Assembly: GCF_008065375.1 (NCBI RefSeq)
Contig: NZ_VJYI01000007.1
Span: 124,001-188,000, forward strand
DNA: 64,000 nucleotides
Reading direction: 5' to 3'
DNA from: Nonomuraea sp. SYSU D8015
GTDB taxonomy: Bacteria; Actinomycetota; Actinomycetes; Streptosporangiales; Streptosporangiaceae
The notes under the pieces were generated by a model. It worked only from the letters and a program-made list of their open reading frames with translations. It had not been told where the DNA came from and ran no database searches. Position numbers and translations under genes: made by a program. This document shows positions 25,021 to 33,610 of this stretch, piece by piece (the first letter of the stretch is position 1; each line of letters opens with the position of its first letter).

Positions 25021-26940
25021 ATGGGCACTCAATTCCGGCTGGTGGCACGCGCGTGGGATCGCCTCACGGCAGGCGATCCCGGGCTCGTACGCACGACCAC
25101 CGCGCTCAGAGCCGTCGCGGGCATCGCGCTCACCCTGGCCGTGTTGTCCTTCACCGACCTGCCTGCCGCGTTGCTCGTCGCGGGCTGCTTCGCCCCCTTC
25201 ACCGTCGCGCTGGCCGCCGGTGACAGCCCCGCGCGGGATCAGGTGTTCATGGTCGTCGCGGCCGTTCCGCTGGTGTCCGCCGTCCTGCTCGCGGGTGGCG
25301 CGCTCGCGCCGTTCCCCGTGGCGGCCGAGGCCGTCTTCATCCTGTTGATCTTCTGGGCGGTGTACGTCCGCCGGTACGGGCCACGGGGGCAGGCGCTCGG
25401 GATCTTCGCCTTCATGGCGTACTTCCTGACCCAGTTCCTCGACGCGCGGCTGAGCCACTTGCCCGGCTTGTACGCCGCCGTGGGCGTCGGCTTCGCCGCC
25501 GACGCGCTGGTGGGCTTCAGCCTGCTGCGGACGACCCCCGCAAGGACACTGCGGCGGCTGCGGCGTGCCTTTGACTTTCACCTGGAGGACGTCGTGTGCG
25601 GGGCGATCGAGGTGGTAAATGCGGGACGGGACGACACCCGCCTGACACGGTCACTGGAACGCCGGGTCGCCAGCCTGCACCGGAGCGCGCTGGAGATCGC
25701 CGATCTCCTCGATCGGGGAGGAACCGCCGATCCGGTGCGGCAGGGGATCGTGAGGGCCGAAGTGGCCGCGCAGCGGCTGGCGGTGCTGGCCGTCCGCTCC
25801 GTTCCGGCTTGCACAGGGCCGACGCGCGACCGAGCCCCTACTGCGCTCCTGGACGTCCACCACGCGATCGGCGAACTGATGCGTGCCGTGGACGGGCTCC
25901 GATCGATCGCCGACGCCCCTTCGTACCGCGGCCCTCGTACGAATGGCGCGGCCCGCCGGCTGAGACGCGTCGCGACGCGGCAGGCCGCCCAGGCCACCGC
26001 GGCGGCGGCCATCGCCGTCGTGAGCGGCGAGTTGTCGTCCTCCGAACGCTGGTACTGGGCCGTGCTCACCGCGTGGGTCGTCTTCGTCAACACCGAGAGC
26101 TCCGGGCAGGTCCTGGTCCAGGGCTTCCATCGCGTGCTCGGCACCGTGCTGGGCGTGGCGTGCGGGCTGTCGATCGCCGCTGTGGCCGGTGCTGACGTGC
26201 CTCTGGCCCTCGGCGTGTCGCTGTTCTGCGTCTTCGGCGTCTTCCACACCCCGCCGAACGCGTACTGGGCGGTGACCTTCTTCATCACCTGCATGATCGC
26301 CATGGCGTTCGTCCTGCTCGGCACGTTCTCGGCCGAGCTGCTCGCGCTGCGCATCTGGGAGACCGCGCTCGGAGCGCTGTGTGGGGTGCTGGCGGGGGCG
26401 CTCGTGCTGCCCACGACCGTGCGCCGGGCCGGTGGCGAGCGGCTGCTTGAGGTGCTGCGTGCCCTTCGGCGTACACGTGTTCTGGAAGGGGGCACGTTGT
26501 TCGACGCCCGTGAGCTGGATCGGGCTCTGGAGGAGCTGCGCGGCGCCCTTCGCCCGCTGACCCACCCGCTGAACCCGCGTCGCGCCCGCCGGGCCCACGC
26601 CCGCCACCTGCTCGCCCTGCTGGAGTCGTGCGCCTACCACGTGCGCAGCCTCGCCGCCGTAACCGCCGCAGCTCAGGTGGACGAGGCAGGGTGCGAGGTC
26701 CGCGCCGTCGAGCGCATCCGGGCCAGCCTGGACCGGGCGATCCGCCTCATGGAGGCTGGTGCGTGGCCCGCGATCCCCTGCCACGACGGCCGCCGCACGC
26801 TGGCGCGGCTGGCCGCCGACTGCCGGTGGGGCGGCGATCGTACGTCCCGCGAGCTCTATCACGTGGACCGCCTGGACGAGGCGACGGCCGAGCTGGCACA
26901 AGCCTTCGACGGCGGCCGCGTCCCCTGCGTCGTGTCCTAG
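25021..26940 (+). CDS. FUSC family membrane protein (aromatic-acid exporter-like)
   Basis: This 639-residue inner-membrane protein has two blocks of transmembrane helices separated by a soluble part. The first block is about residues 25-165 (LRAVAGIALTLAVLSFTDLP, ALGIFAFMAYFLTQFL). The second is about residues 330-480 (QAAQATAAAAIAVVSGELSS then SERWYWAVLTAWVVFVN). A soluble C-terminal tail follows. This matches FUSC/YccS-like proteins linked to efflux of aromatic acids or fusaric acid. The substrate is unknown. Its TAG stop and the stop of the convergent LuxR gene share the same CTAG tetranucleotide. Confidence 0.88.
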   Translation: MGTQFRLVARAWDRLTAGDPGLVRTTTALRAVAGIALTLAVLSFTDLPAALLVAGCFAPFTVALAAGDSPARDQVFMVVAAVPLVSAVLLAGGALAPFPVAAEAVFILLIFWAVYVRRYGPRGQALGIFAFMAYFLTQFLDARLSHLPGLYAAVGVGFAADALVGFSLLRTTPARTLRRLRRAFDFHLEDVVCGAIEVVNAGRDDTRLTRSLERRVASLHRSALEIADLLDRGGTADPVRQGIVRAEVAAQRLAVLAVRSVPACTGPTRDRAPTALLDVHHAIGELMRAVDGLRSIADAPSYRGPRTNGAARRLRRVATRQAAQATAAAAIAVVSGELSSSERWYWAVLTAWVVFVNTESSGQVLVQGFHRVLGTVLGVACGLSIAAVAGADVPLALGVSLFCVFGVFHTPPNAYWAVTFFITCMIAMAFVLLGTFSAELLALRIWETALGALCGVLAGALVLPTTVRRAGGERLLEVLRALRRTRVLEGGTLFDARELDRALEELRGALRPLTHPLNPRRARRAHARHLLALLESCAYHVRSLAAVTAAAQVDEAGCEVRAVERIRASLDRAIRLMEAGAWPAIPCHDGRRTLARLAADCRWGGDRTSRELYHVDRLDEATAELAQAFDGGRVPCVVS

Positions 26941-29780
26941 TCGGGCGGGCCGCCGTCCACGGCCGCCGCCTCCACCACGTCGCGAAGCTGGGAGCGGGCG
27001 GTGACGCCCAGCTTGGGGAAGGTGCGGTAGAGGTGGGAGCCGACGGTGCGCGGTGACAGAAAGAGCCGTTCGCCGATCTCGCGGTTGGTCAGCCCGCGGG
27101 CGGCGAGCCGGACGATCTGCTGCTGTTGCGGAGAAAGACCGGCGAAGGCTCCGGGGTCGGCCGGGTCGACGTCCAGACCGGCGGCCCGCAGTTCCGCCTG
27201 CGCGCGTTCGCTCCACGGCCGCGCCCCGAGCCGGCGGAAGGTGTCGTACGCCGCGGTGAGGAACGGCCGGGCCTCGGCGATCCGGCGACGGCGGCGCAGC
27301 CATTCCCCGTACTTCAGCCGCGTCTGCGCACGCTCGAAGGGCCAGCGTTCCAGCGCGGGATCGGCCAGGGCCGCCAGGAATCCGGGCTCGGCGTGCTCGG
27401 GTTCGGCGAGCAGCGCGCGGCTGCGGTGCACCAGGCTCTGTAGGCGGGGCGAGCCGCCGCGGGCGAGGGTACAGGCCGAGCGCTCGACGATCTCGATCGC
27501 CTCGGTGTGATGGCCGCTGCGCGCGGCCGACTCCGCCAGCTCCGGCAGGGCCGGGTAGGAGGCGTGGTAGTGGACGGGGTCGCCGTTGGTGTCGAAGACC
27601 ATCCGCGCGTGCTCGTAGGCGGCCTCGTAGTCGCCTTCGGCCGTGGCGGCGGCGGTCAGGGCGCGGTGCGCGTACATGGCGACCGATCGGCTCTCCAGTG
27701 GGTCCACCAAGTGCAGCGCCTCGTCGGCGAGCGCGCGGGCGCCCGCCGCGTCGCCCTGGGACGCCACGACCATGGCCTCGATGGCGTGCGCGCACGCGAC
27801 GGCATGGTCGAGTCCGGCCGCGGCCGGAAGTGCGCGGAGGTCGGCGCAGACCGCACGGGCCCGATCCCAGCGGCCATACTCGAAGTAGGCCAGCGCGACA
27901 ACGCCACCGAGCCCGTCGGGGAGCGGCCCCGCGGTGCGCCACGACTCGGCGGCCTCGTCGAACGTCCGGACCGCCAGCGGGGTCTCGTCCAGCACCCAGG
28001 CCGCGATGGCCAGCGCGGTCAACCGTTCGGGACGACCACCCGCACCGGCACCGCCGCCAACCCCTCCGCGATCACCCGCTCCAAAGCGCCCCCCGGCCGC
28101 GTCGATCATGTCGGGCAGGCGGGGCGCCAGCTCACGTCCGCCCAACGGGTCCGACACGATCCGTGCCCAGTCCCGCAGCGGGCCGGTGGGCAAGAGCGGC
28201 AGGAGCCCGTCGATCTCCCGCCGCTGGGACTCCTCGCCCGAGTAGAAGCGCAGCACTGCGGCGGCGGCGAGCGCGTCGAGCGCGATGGCCGGGTGGGTGG
28301 CCGCCAGGTCGCCGGCGATCGCGGCCAGGCCGCCGAAGATGGCGGTGTGCTGCCTGGTCAGCGCGGACAGCCGCCCGACGTGCAGTGAGGCGGCGGCGAG
28401 CACGGCGGGGTCGTCGGTACGGGCGCGGACCCGGCCGGCCAGCTCCTCCACCCAGGACAGGTCTCCGGTGAAGACGGCCAGGCCGGCGGCTTCCACCAGC
28501 AGCCGAGCGCTGTCGTCGCGCCTGGGACACAGCTCCGCCGCGCGGACCAGCGCCTTGGCCGCCGCCGCGTGGCCGCCTCGCCTGCGAGCCCTGTCGGCCG
28601 TCTGCTCCAGGGCGGCCGACACCTTCGCCTCGGGGTGGAGGGTGGCGGCGGCGAGATGCCAGGCACGGCGGTCCGGCTCGTCACGCAGGGCGTCGGCCAG
28701 CGTGCGGTGGGCCTCCATGCGGGCGTCGAACGGCGCGGAGTGGTAGATCGCGGAGCGGACCAGCGGGTGGCGGAACCGTACATGACGGCCTGCCCGGCGG
28801 ATCAGCCCGGACTCTTGGACGGCGGGCCAGGCTTTGTCGTCGGCGTCGGGCAGCAGCGCCAGCACGGTGTCGGGGGGATCCTCCACGTCGGCGGCGGCGA
28901 GGAGCAGCAGGGCCCGCCGGCCGGCTTCCGGCAGCTTCGCCAGCCGGGCGGCGTAGATGGCTGCCAGTCGCTCACCGACCGGCAGCGGGCCGTGGTCGTC
29001 GGGGCTGAGCGATGCGTGTTCGGCCAGTTCGAGCAGGACCAGGGGGTTTCCCGCGGCCTGGTCGAGCACGCGTTCCCTGATCCTGCCCGTCAGACCCGGC
29101 GCGCGCAGGCTGAGCAGCCGCCGGGACGCCGTGTGGTCGAGCGGGGGCAGCACGAGCATCGGGAACGCCTGGCCGAAGCCCGGCCCCCGACCGATGCTCG
29201 GCCTGCCGTCGCGTACGCCGACCGGCGGTGCGCCCGGGTCGTCGTCGCGTACGGCGGCCAGCAGAGTGATGGGGTCGTCGTCCAGCCGACGGGCGGCGAA
29301 GGCGAGGACGTCGGCGGAGGCGGAGTCGATCCACTGGGCGTCGTCGAGCACGACCACGAGCGGCGCCCGTTCGGCCACCTGGGACAGCACGGTCAGCACG
29401 GCGACCCCCGTCAGCAGGGGATCATGGGTGTCGGGCTCAAACCCGAAGGCGCCGAGCAGCGCCCGGCGCTGTCGGTCCGGTAGGTGGGCCGCCTCGTCCA
29501 GCACCGGACGAAGAAGCTGGTGCAGGCCCGCGAAGGCCAGGTCCCTCTCGGACTCGCGACCGCTCGCCCGCAGCACCCGGCGGCCTGCCTCCTCGGCGCG
29601 GCGGGCCGCGTACTCCAGCAGCGTGCTCTTGCCCAGTCCCGCGGCTCCCGACAGGAGCAGGACCCGGCCGCCATCGGACGCGTCCGCCACCAGAGCGGAG
29701 AGCCGCTCGACCTCGGCGTCCCGCCCGACGATCGCGTCACGTTCCGCGGTGGCGCGTGAGCCCGGCACCCGCCCGTCCAC
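26937..29780 (-). CDS. Large LuxR family regulator with AAA ATPase domain
   Basis: This 947-residue STAND-type transcription regulator has an N-terminal AAA_16 ATPase: Walker A GAAGLGKST at residues 45-53, Walker B LVVVLDDAQWID near 150. A long helical TPR-like middle follows, then a C-terminal LuxR helix-turn-helix (LSPQQQQIVRLAARGLTNRE then IGERLFLSPRTVGSHLYR). I chose GTG 29780 because GGAGG lies just upstream and the next in-frame starts would invade the divergent promoter region. It is divergent from the metallo-hydrolase/carboxylesterase operon, which is its most likely target. Confidence 0.92.
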   Translation of the reverse strand: MDGRVPGSRATAERDAIVGRDAEVERLSALVADASDGGRVLLLSGAAGLGKSTLLEYAARRAEEAGRRVLRASGRESERDLAFAGLHQLLRPVLDEAAHLPDRQRRALLGAFGFEPDTHDPLLTGVAVLTVLSQVAERAPLVVVLDDAQWIDSASADVLAFAARRLDDDPITLLAAVRDDDPGAPPVGVRDGRPSIGRGPGFGQAFPMLVLPPLDHTASRRLLSLRAPGLTGRIRERVLDQAAGNPLVLLELAEHASLSPDDHGPLPVGERLAAIYAARLAKLPEAGRRALLLLAAADVEDPPDTVLALLPDADDKAWPAVQESGLIRRAGRHVRFRHPLVRSAIYHSAPFDARMEAHRTLADALRDEPDRRAWHLAAATLHPEAKVSAALEQTADRARRRGGHAAAAKALVRAAELCPRRDDSARLLVEAAGLAVFTGDLSWVEELAGRVRARTDDPAVLAAASLHVGRLSALTRQHTAIFGGLAAIAGDLAATHPAIALDALAAAAVLRFYSGEESQRREIDGLLPLLPTGPLRDWARIVSDPLGGRELAPRLPDMIDAAGGRFGAGDRGGVGGGAGAGGRPERLTALAIAAWVLDETPLAVRTFDEAAESWRTAGPLPDGLGGVVALAYFEYGRWDRARAVCADLRALPAAAGLDHAVACAHAIEAMVVASQGDAAGARALADEALHLVDPLESRSVAMYAHRALTAAATAEGDYEAAYEHARMVFDTNGDPVHYHASYPALPELAESAARSGHHTEAIEIVERSACTLARGGSPRLQSLVHRSRALLAEPEHAEPGFLAALADPALERWPFERAQTRLKYGEWLRRRRRIAEARPFLTAAYDTFRRLGARPWSERAQAELRAAGLDVDPADPGAFAGLSPQQQQIVRLAARGLTNREIGERLFLSPRTVGSHLYRTFPKLGVTARSQLRDVVEAAAVDGGPPD

Positions 29781-29978
29781 AGGCCCTCCAGAAATCTCAT
29801 CGAGCAGGACCGCAGCGTCGTCGCAGGTCCGTGCCCACTTTCTGCCACGGTAGCAAGCGCGTGGCCCGCAGCGGATGCAGTCACCTGACGCATACCGCCG
29901 GCCACGGGCGGCGGCGCACGATAGACGGGCGGCGGATCTCACTGCATTCATCACCACTCGTCTGTTCAAGGAATACTC

Positions 29979-30911
29979 ATGCCTGCCAATCAGATCACCC
30001 TTGGTGATGTCACGATCACCCGGGTCTGGGAATACTACGGGCCCGTCGAGATGACGCCCGAGACGTTCTTCCCGGAAAGCTCGCCGCGTACGTGGCAGGA
30101 GCACTCGTTCTGGCTGGAGCCGCACTTCGTGGACCCCGAGACACGGATCGTCAACTCCGCGATCCAGACCTGGCTACTCCGCAGCGAGGGAAGGAACATC
30201 CTCATCGACACCGGGGTCGGCAACCACAAGGAGCGGCCCTACTCACCGGTCTGGACCCGCCTCGACACCGATTTCCTGGACAACCTGGCCGGCGCCGGCG
30301 TACGGCCCGAGGACGTGGACATCGTGGTGAACACCCACCTCCACGTGGACCACGTCGGCTGGAACACCTACCTGGACGGCCGTACCTGGGTGCCGACCTT
30401 CCCCAACGCCACGTACCTCATCTCCAAGCCCGACTTCGACTTCTGGAACCCGGCGAACGAGCACAAGCCACTGCTCGGGCGGGGCAATCAGAACGTGTTC
30501 GAGGACAGCGTGGCCCCCATCCACGAGGCGGGGCTGACGACGCTGTGGGAGGACTCGTACACGATCGACTCCAACCTGCGCCTGACCCTCGCGCCGGGGC
30601 ACACGCCGGGATCCTCGGTGGTCACCCTCGAATCGGGTACGGACCGCGCGGTGTTCGTCGGCGACATGCTGCACAGCCCCGTGCAATTCGTGGAGCCGGA
30701 CACCAACAGTTGCTTCTGCGAGGACCCGGCCGGAGCGCGCGCCACCCGCCGCAAGGTACTCGGCTGGGCCGCCGACCGGGGCGCCCTGGTCGTCCCCGCG
30801 CACCTGGGCGGGCAGGGAGCCGCCGAAGTGGTCCGCGAAGGGGGCAGGTTCGCCATCAAAGGCTGGGCTCCGTTCGCCTCGTACTCCGAGACCTCGAAGG
30901 ACGCCCGATGA
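29979..30911 (+). CDS. MBL-fold metallo-hydrolase
   Basis: This 310-residue zinc hydrolase has the metallo-beta-lactamase motif THLHVDHVG (H120, H122, D124, H125). Further ligands are in LAPGHTPGSS, FVGDMLHSP and VPAHLGG. Family members open lactones or cleave esters and thioesters; quorum-quenching lactonase activity is possible but not shown. AAGGA lies about 10 nt before ATG 29979. It is followed by the carboxylesterase gene with a 4-nt overlap, forming a degradative operon divergent from the AAA/LuxR regulator. Confidence 0.93.
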   Translation: MPANQITLGDVTITRVWEYYGPVEMTPETFFPESSPRTWQEHSFWLEPHFVDPETRIVNSAIQTWLLRSEGRNILIDTGVGNHKERPYSPVWTRLDTDFLDNLAGAGVRPEDVDIVVNTHLHVDHVGWNTYLDGRTWVPTFPNATYLISKPDFDFWNPANEHKPLLGRGNQNVFEDSVAPIHEAGLTTLWEDSYTIDSNLRLTLAPGHTPGSSVVTLESGTDRAVFVGDMLHSPVQFVEPDTNSCFCEDPAGARATRRKVLGWAADRGALVVPAHLGGQGAAEVVREGGRFAIKGWAPFASYSETSKDAR

Positions 30912-32395
30912 ACCACCACGCCGCAGACACCGTCGTCACCGCGCAAGGCACCGTGCGCGGCCTGCGGCGCGACGGGACGACCGTGTTCCTGAACATCCCG
31001 TACGCCGCTCCGCCGACGGGCGCCGCCCGATTCGCCGCCCCACGCCCGCACGCCCCATGGCACGGCGTGCGGGACGCCACCGAGCCAGGGCCGACCGCGC
31101 CGCAGGCCGAACGCCGGCTCGGCAGCGTCGACATGACCCCGTACTTCGGGCCAGGCTGGATCCCCGGCGAGGACTTCCTGACCGTCAACGTATGGACATC
31201 GGGTGCCCCCTGGGAGCGGCTGCCCGTGATGGTGTTCGTGCACGGCGGCGGGTTCGTGGCGGGATCCACGCGGTCGGAGGTCTACGACGGGGCCGCCTTC
31301 GCCCGCGACGGGGTCGTGCTCGTGACGCTCAACTACCGGCTGGGCATCACGGGCTTCCTCGACCTGCCCGGTGCGCCTGCCAACCGGGGCATGCTCGACG
31401 TGATCGCCGCCCTACGGTGGGTACGGAAGAACATCGCCGCGTTCGGCGGCGACCCCGCCCGCGTCACGCTGTTCGGCCAGTCCGCGGGCGCCACAATCGT
31501 CGGCGCCGTGCTGGCCGCGCCCGAGGCTGAGGGACTGTTCCGGCGCGCGATCGTGCAGAGCGGCAGCGGCCTAGGCGCCTTCACACCCGAACAGGCCGCC
31601 CGCGTGACCCGCGCCGCGACCCGCGCTCTGGGGGTCGAGCCGCACGCCGACGCCTTCTCCTGCATCCCCGACGAGCAGCTGGTCGAGGTCATGTCCGAGC
31701 TGTCGGGCATCGACCTGAGAACCGAGACCCACACGGACCCGCTCATCGGGCTCAGCCCGCTCAGCGTTGTGCTCGACCGGCAGCCGGCCGATGCCGTCGC
31801 CGCGGGCCGCGGCGTGGGCGTGGACCTGCTGGTGGGCACCAACACGGAGGAGGGCAACCTTTACCTGGCGCCGTTCGGGAATCTGTCCACCTCGACGGCG
31901 GCGGACGTGGACGCCGCCGCGGCCCGCTCGCACCCGCAGCCCTCCCGCCTCGTCGAGACCTACCGCAAGGCGAGGCCGCAGGCGTCGTCGGGCGAACTGC
32001 GCTCGGCCATCCTGGGCGACGCGCTGTTCGGCGTGGGAAGCCGGCGCCTGGCCGACGCGCATGCGGGGAGGGCCGCCGCCACCTACCGCTACTCGTTCGC
32101 GTGGCGCTCCAACGCGCTGGGCGGCGAGCTGGGCGCCGCCCACGCCGTGGAGCTGCCGTTCGTCTTCGACGTCACCGGCCTGCCCCGGCTGCGCGGCTCC
32201 CAAGCCCTGCTCGGGCCGGACGAGCCGCCGTTGGACCTGGCCGCCCGGATGCACGCGGCCTGGGTGGCCTTCGCCGCGACCGGCAACCCCGGCTGGGACC
32301 ACTACGACACCGGTCGCCGTGCCACCATGCGCATCGACGGCGAGTGGAGCGTGGCGGACGACCCGCACGGCGAGGAGCTCCACGCGTGGCCCTGA
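30908..32395 (+). CDS. Carboxylesterase type B (para-nitrobenzyl esterase-like)
   Basis: This 495-residue serine esterase has the alpha/beta-hydrolase fold. The oxyanion loop VFVHGGGFVAGS, the nucleophile elbow FGQSAGA (Ser near residue 193), the acid in GTNTEEGNLY and the His in GAAHAVELPFVF are all present. No signal peptide is visible, so it is cytoplasmic. It starts at ATG 30908, overlapping the MBL gene stop (ATGA). The pair suggests stepwise hydrolysis of an ester or lactone substrate. A RidA remnant follows. Confidence 0.93.
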   Translation: MNHHAADTVVTAQGTVRGLRRDGTTVFLNIPYAAPPTGAARFAAPRPHAPWHGVRDATEPGPTAPQAERRLGSVDMTPYFGPGWIPGEDFLTVNVWTSGAPWERLPVMVFVHGGGFVAGSTRSEVYDGAAFARDGVVLVTLNYRLGITGFLDLPGAPANRGMLDVIAALRWVRKNIAAFGGDPARVTLFGQSAGATIVGAVLAAPEAEGLFRRAIVQSGSGLGAFTPEQAARVTRAATRALGVEPHADAFSCIPDEQLVEVMSELSGIDLRTETHTDPLIGLSPLSVVLDRQPADAVAAGRGVGVDLLVGTNTEEGNLYLAPFGNLSTSTAADVDAAAARSHPQPSRLVETYRKARPQASSGELRSAILGDALFGVGSRRLADAHAGRAAATYRYSFAWRSNALGGELGAAHAVELPFVFDVTGLPRLRGSQALLGPDEPPLDLAARMHAAWVAFAATGNPGWDHYDTGRRATMRIDGEWSVADDPHGEELHAWP

Positions 32396-32429
32396 CCGTT
32401 TCTCCCCTCTGCCACCCGAGGTTTTCATC

Positions 32430-32620
32430 ATGAGCAGCAGAGCCATCGTCAGCACGGAACACGCACCCCGCCTCGACGCTCCCCTCTCTCAGGGAGTGCG
32501 CAGGGGCCCTTTCGTCCAGGTGTCGGGCCAGCTTCCCCTACGATCCCGCCACCGGCTGCCGAGACCGGCACCGATTCCTACCGACTGGCCCAATCCCGCG
32601 CTCAGCAGGCGCTTCCGCCT
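32430..32620 (+). pseudogene. ridA: RidA/YjgF family gene, frameshifted and truncated
   Basis: ATG 32430 with GAGG upstream opens a RidA N-terminus (RAIVSTEHAPRLDAPLSQGV, then GPFVQVSGQLP). At the C-run 32535-32538 one extra C breaks the frame; removing it restores QLPYDPATGC, the next conserved RidA segment. After about 32555 similarity stops, so the remaining two-thirds, including the substrate-binding Arg, is gone. RidA removes reactive enamines and often accompanies catabolic operons. Here it is the broken third gene of the MBL/esterase operon. Confidence 0.65.
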
Positions 32621-32730
32621 GACCACAGGGGGGCCAGAGGTCAAGCCAAGCGGCCCTAGCGACCAAGGATCGCCAAGGGCCTCGTCCGGGCGGCAGGTCC
32701 TGGAGTCGTTTCTGGCGCCGTGCGCCGGGC

Positions 32731-33300
32731 TCACGTGGAAGGGGAAGTTGACCTGCCGTTTCCCCGCAGTGTTGCGGTGAACATCTCGCCGTGTAGTGCC
32801 TGGCTGACAACCTCGATAGATTGAGCCAGGCGAACCAGGCGTGGCCCTTCCTCACGGTAGACAGCCAGCACCGCCTCGACGGCATCTGGTGTAAGGCGGC
32901 TCAGGTCGACGGCGGCATGTCGATAAGCGCTGGCTCCCTCGACAGCCGCATTGACGTAAGCGAACCTCGGTCGGCCACTCCGGCGGGAGATACATATCAC
33001 CACCGTATTCACGCTCGGCCTACTGCTCGATGGGGCGGCGCGAGGCGTCGGCCTGGCCAGCTGGCAGCACGGGGGGACGTCCTCGGTGAACTGCTCAACA
33101 GCCCCGTAGTCGACGTTGGGCAGGAAGTGGACGCGCTCCAACGGGAGCCAGTCCTCACGGGGAACCAGCCCTCCCCGCGACCCGGGGGTGATCTCTGTCC
33201 AGGACAGCAGCGCTTCTTCGCGCCCGTCGGCGAGAGTGCGTCTCTTGAGCAGGTAGCCGGCACCGTCGGGCGGGAGCTTGACTTCTGGTGCGTCGGACAT
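32731..33300 (-). CDS. Hypothetical protein
   Basis: This 189-codon frame starts with ATG 33300, just downstream of the stop of an upstream minus-strand reading frame and with an AAGAGG-like ribosome site. Both ends look protein-like (APEVKLPPDGAGYLLKRRT; AYVNAAVEGASAYRHAAVDL; VEAVLAVYREEGPRLVRLAQ), with no membrane segment or signal peptide. The middle, around residues 80-110, is Ser/Pro/Arg-rich and may be a linker or a damaged part. I recognise no family. Confidence 0.5.
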   Translation of the reverse strand: MSDAPEVKLPPDGAGYLLKRRTLADGREEALLSWTEITPGSRGGLVPREDWLPLERVHFLPNVDYGAVEQFTEDVPPCCQLARPTPRAAPSSSRPSVNTVVICISRRSGRPRFAYVNAAVEGASAYRHAAVDLSRLTPDAVEAVLAVYREEGPRLVRLAQSIEVVSQALHGEMFTATLRGNGRSTSPST

Positions 33301-33594
33301 CCTCTTCAGGACGTAGCGGGTCGACGTCCTTCCTCGAGCTCCGTGACGATGTCGCCGTTCTGGTTCTCCAGTTTCCGGTTGATCTCCCGGCCGACTGCGG
33401 CCGGGCCAGATCGCTTCCGGTCAGAGCCACGCCATGCTCGCGGCTGATCATCCCTGCGGACACGTCCAGCTCGGAGAGCTTGAAGGTCTTGGTGTCGGAG
33501 GAGTACTGGCCGGGGTCGATCTCCTGAACGTCGGCCGGCGGGGTCGGCGAGCGCCGTGGCGGAACCTCCGGGGCGAGGAAGGGAGGAGTGCTAA
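33301..33594 (-). pseudogene. Disrupted small gene next to the IS element
   Basis: One minus-strand frame reads ADVQEIDPGQYSSDTKTFKL then SELDVSAGMISREHGVALTG. A second frame continues with GREINRKLENQNGDIVTELE and ends in TGA, about 7 nt before the next ATG. Joining them needs a frameshift near 33400. No start codon with a ribosome site is seen between this frame and the left end of the IS at 33594. I read it as the damaged first gene of a two-gene unit, cut off from its promoter by the insertion. Confidence 0.45.
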
Positions 33595-33610
33595 TACTCC
33601 AGCCGCACTT
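33595..33610. repeat. Left terminal inverted repeat of the IS701-family element
   Basis: TACTCCAGCCGCACTT is the exact reverse complement of the right end at 35028-35043. The transposase stop codon begins inside this repeat, at 33609. Confidence 0.93.
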
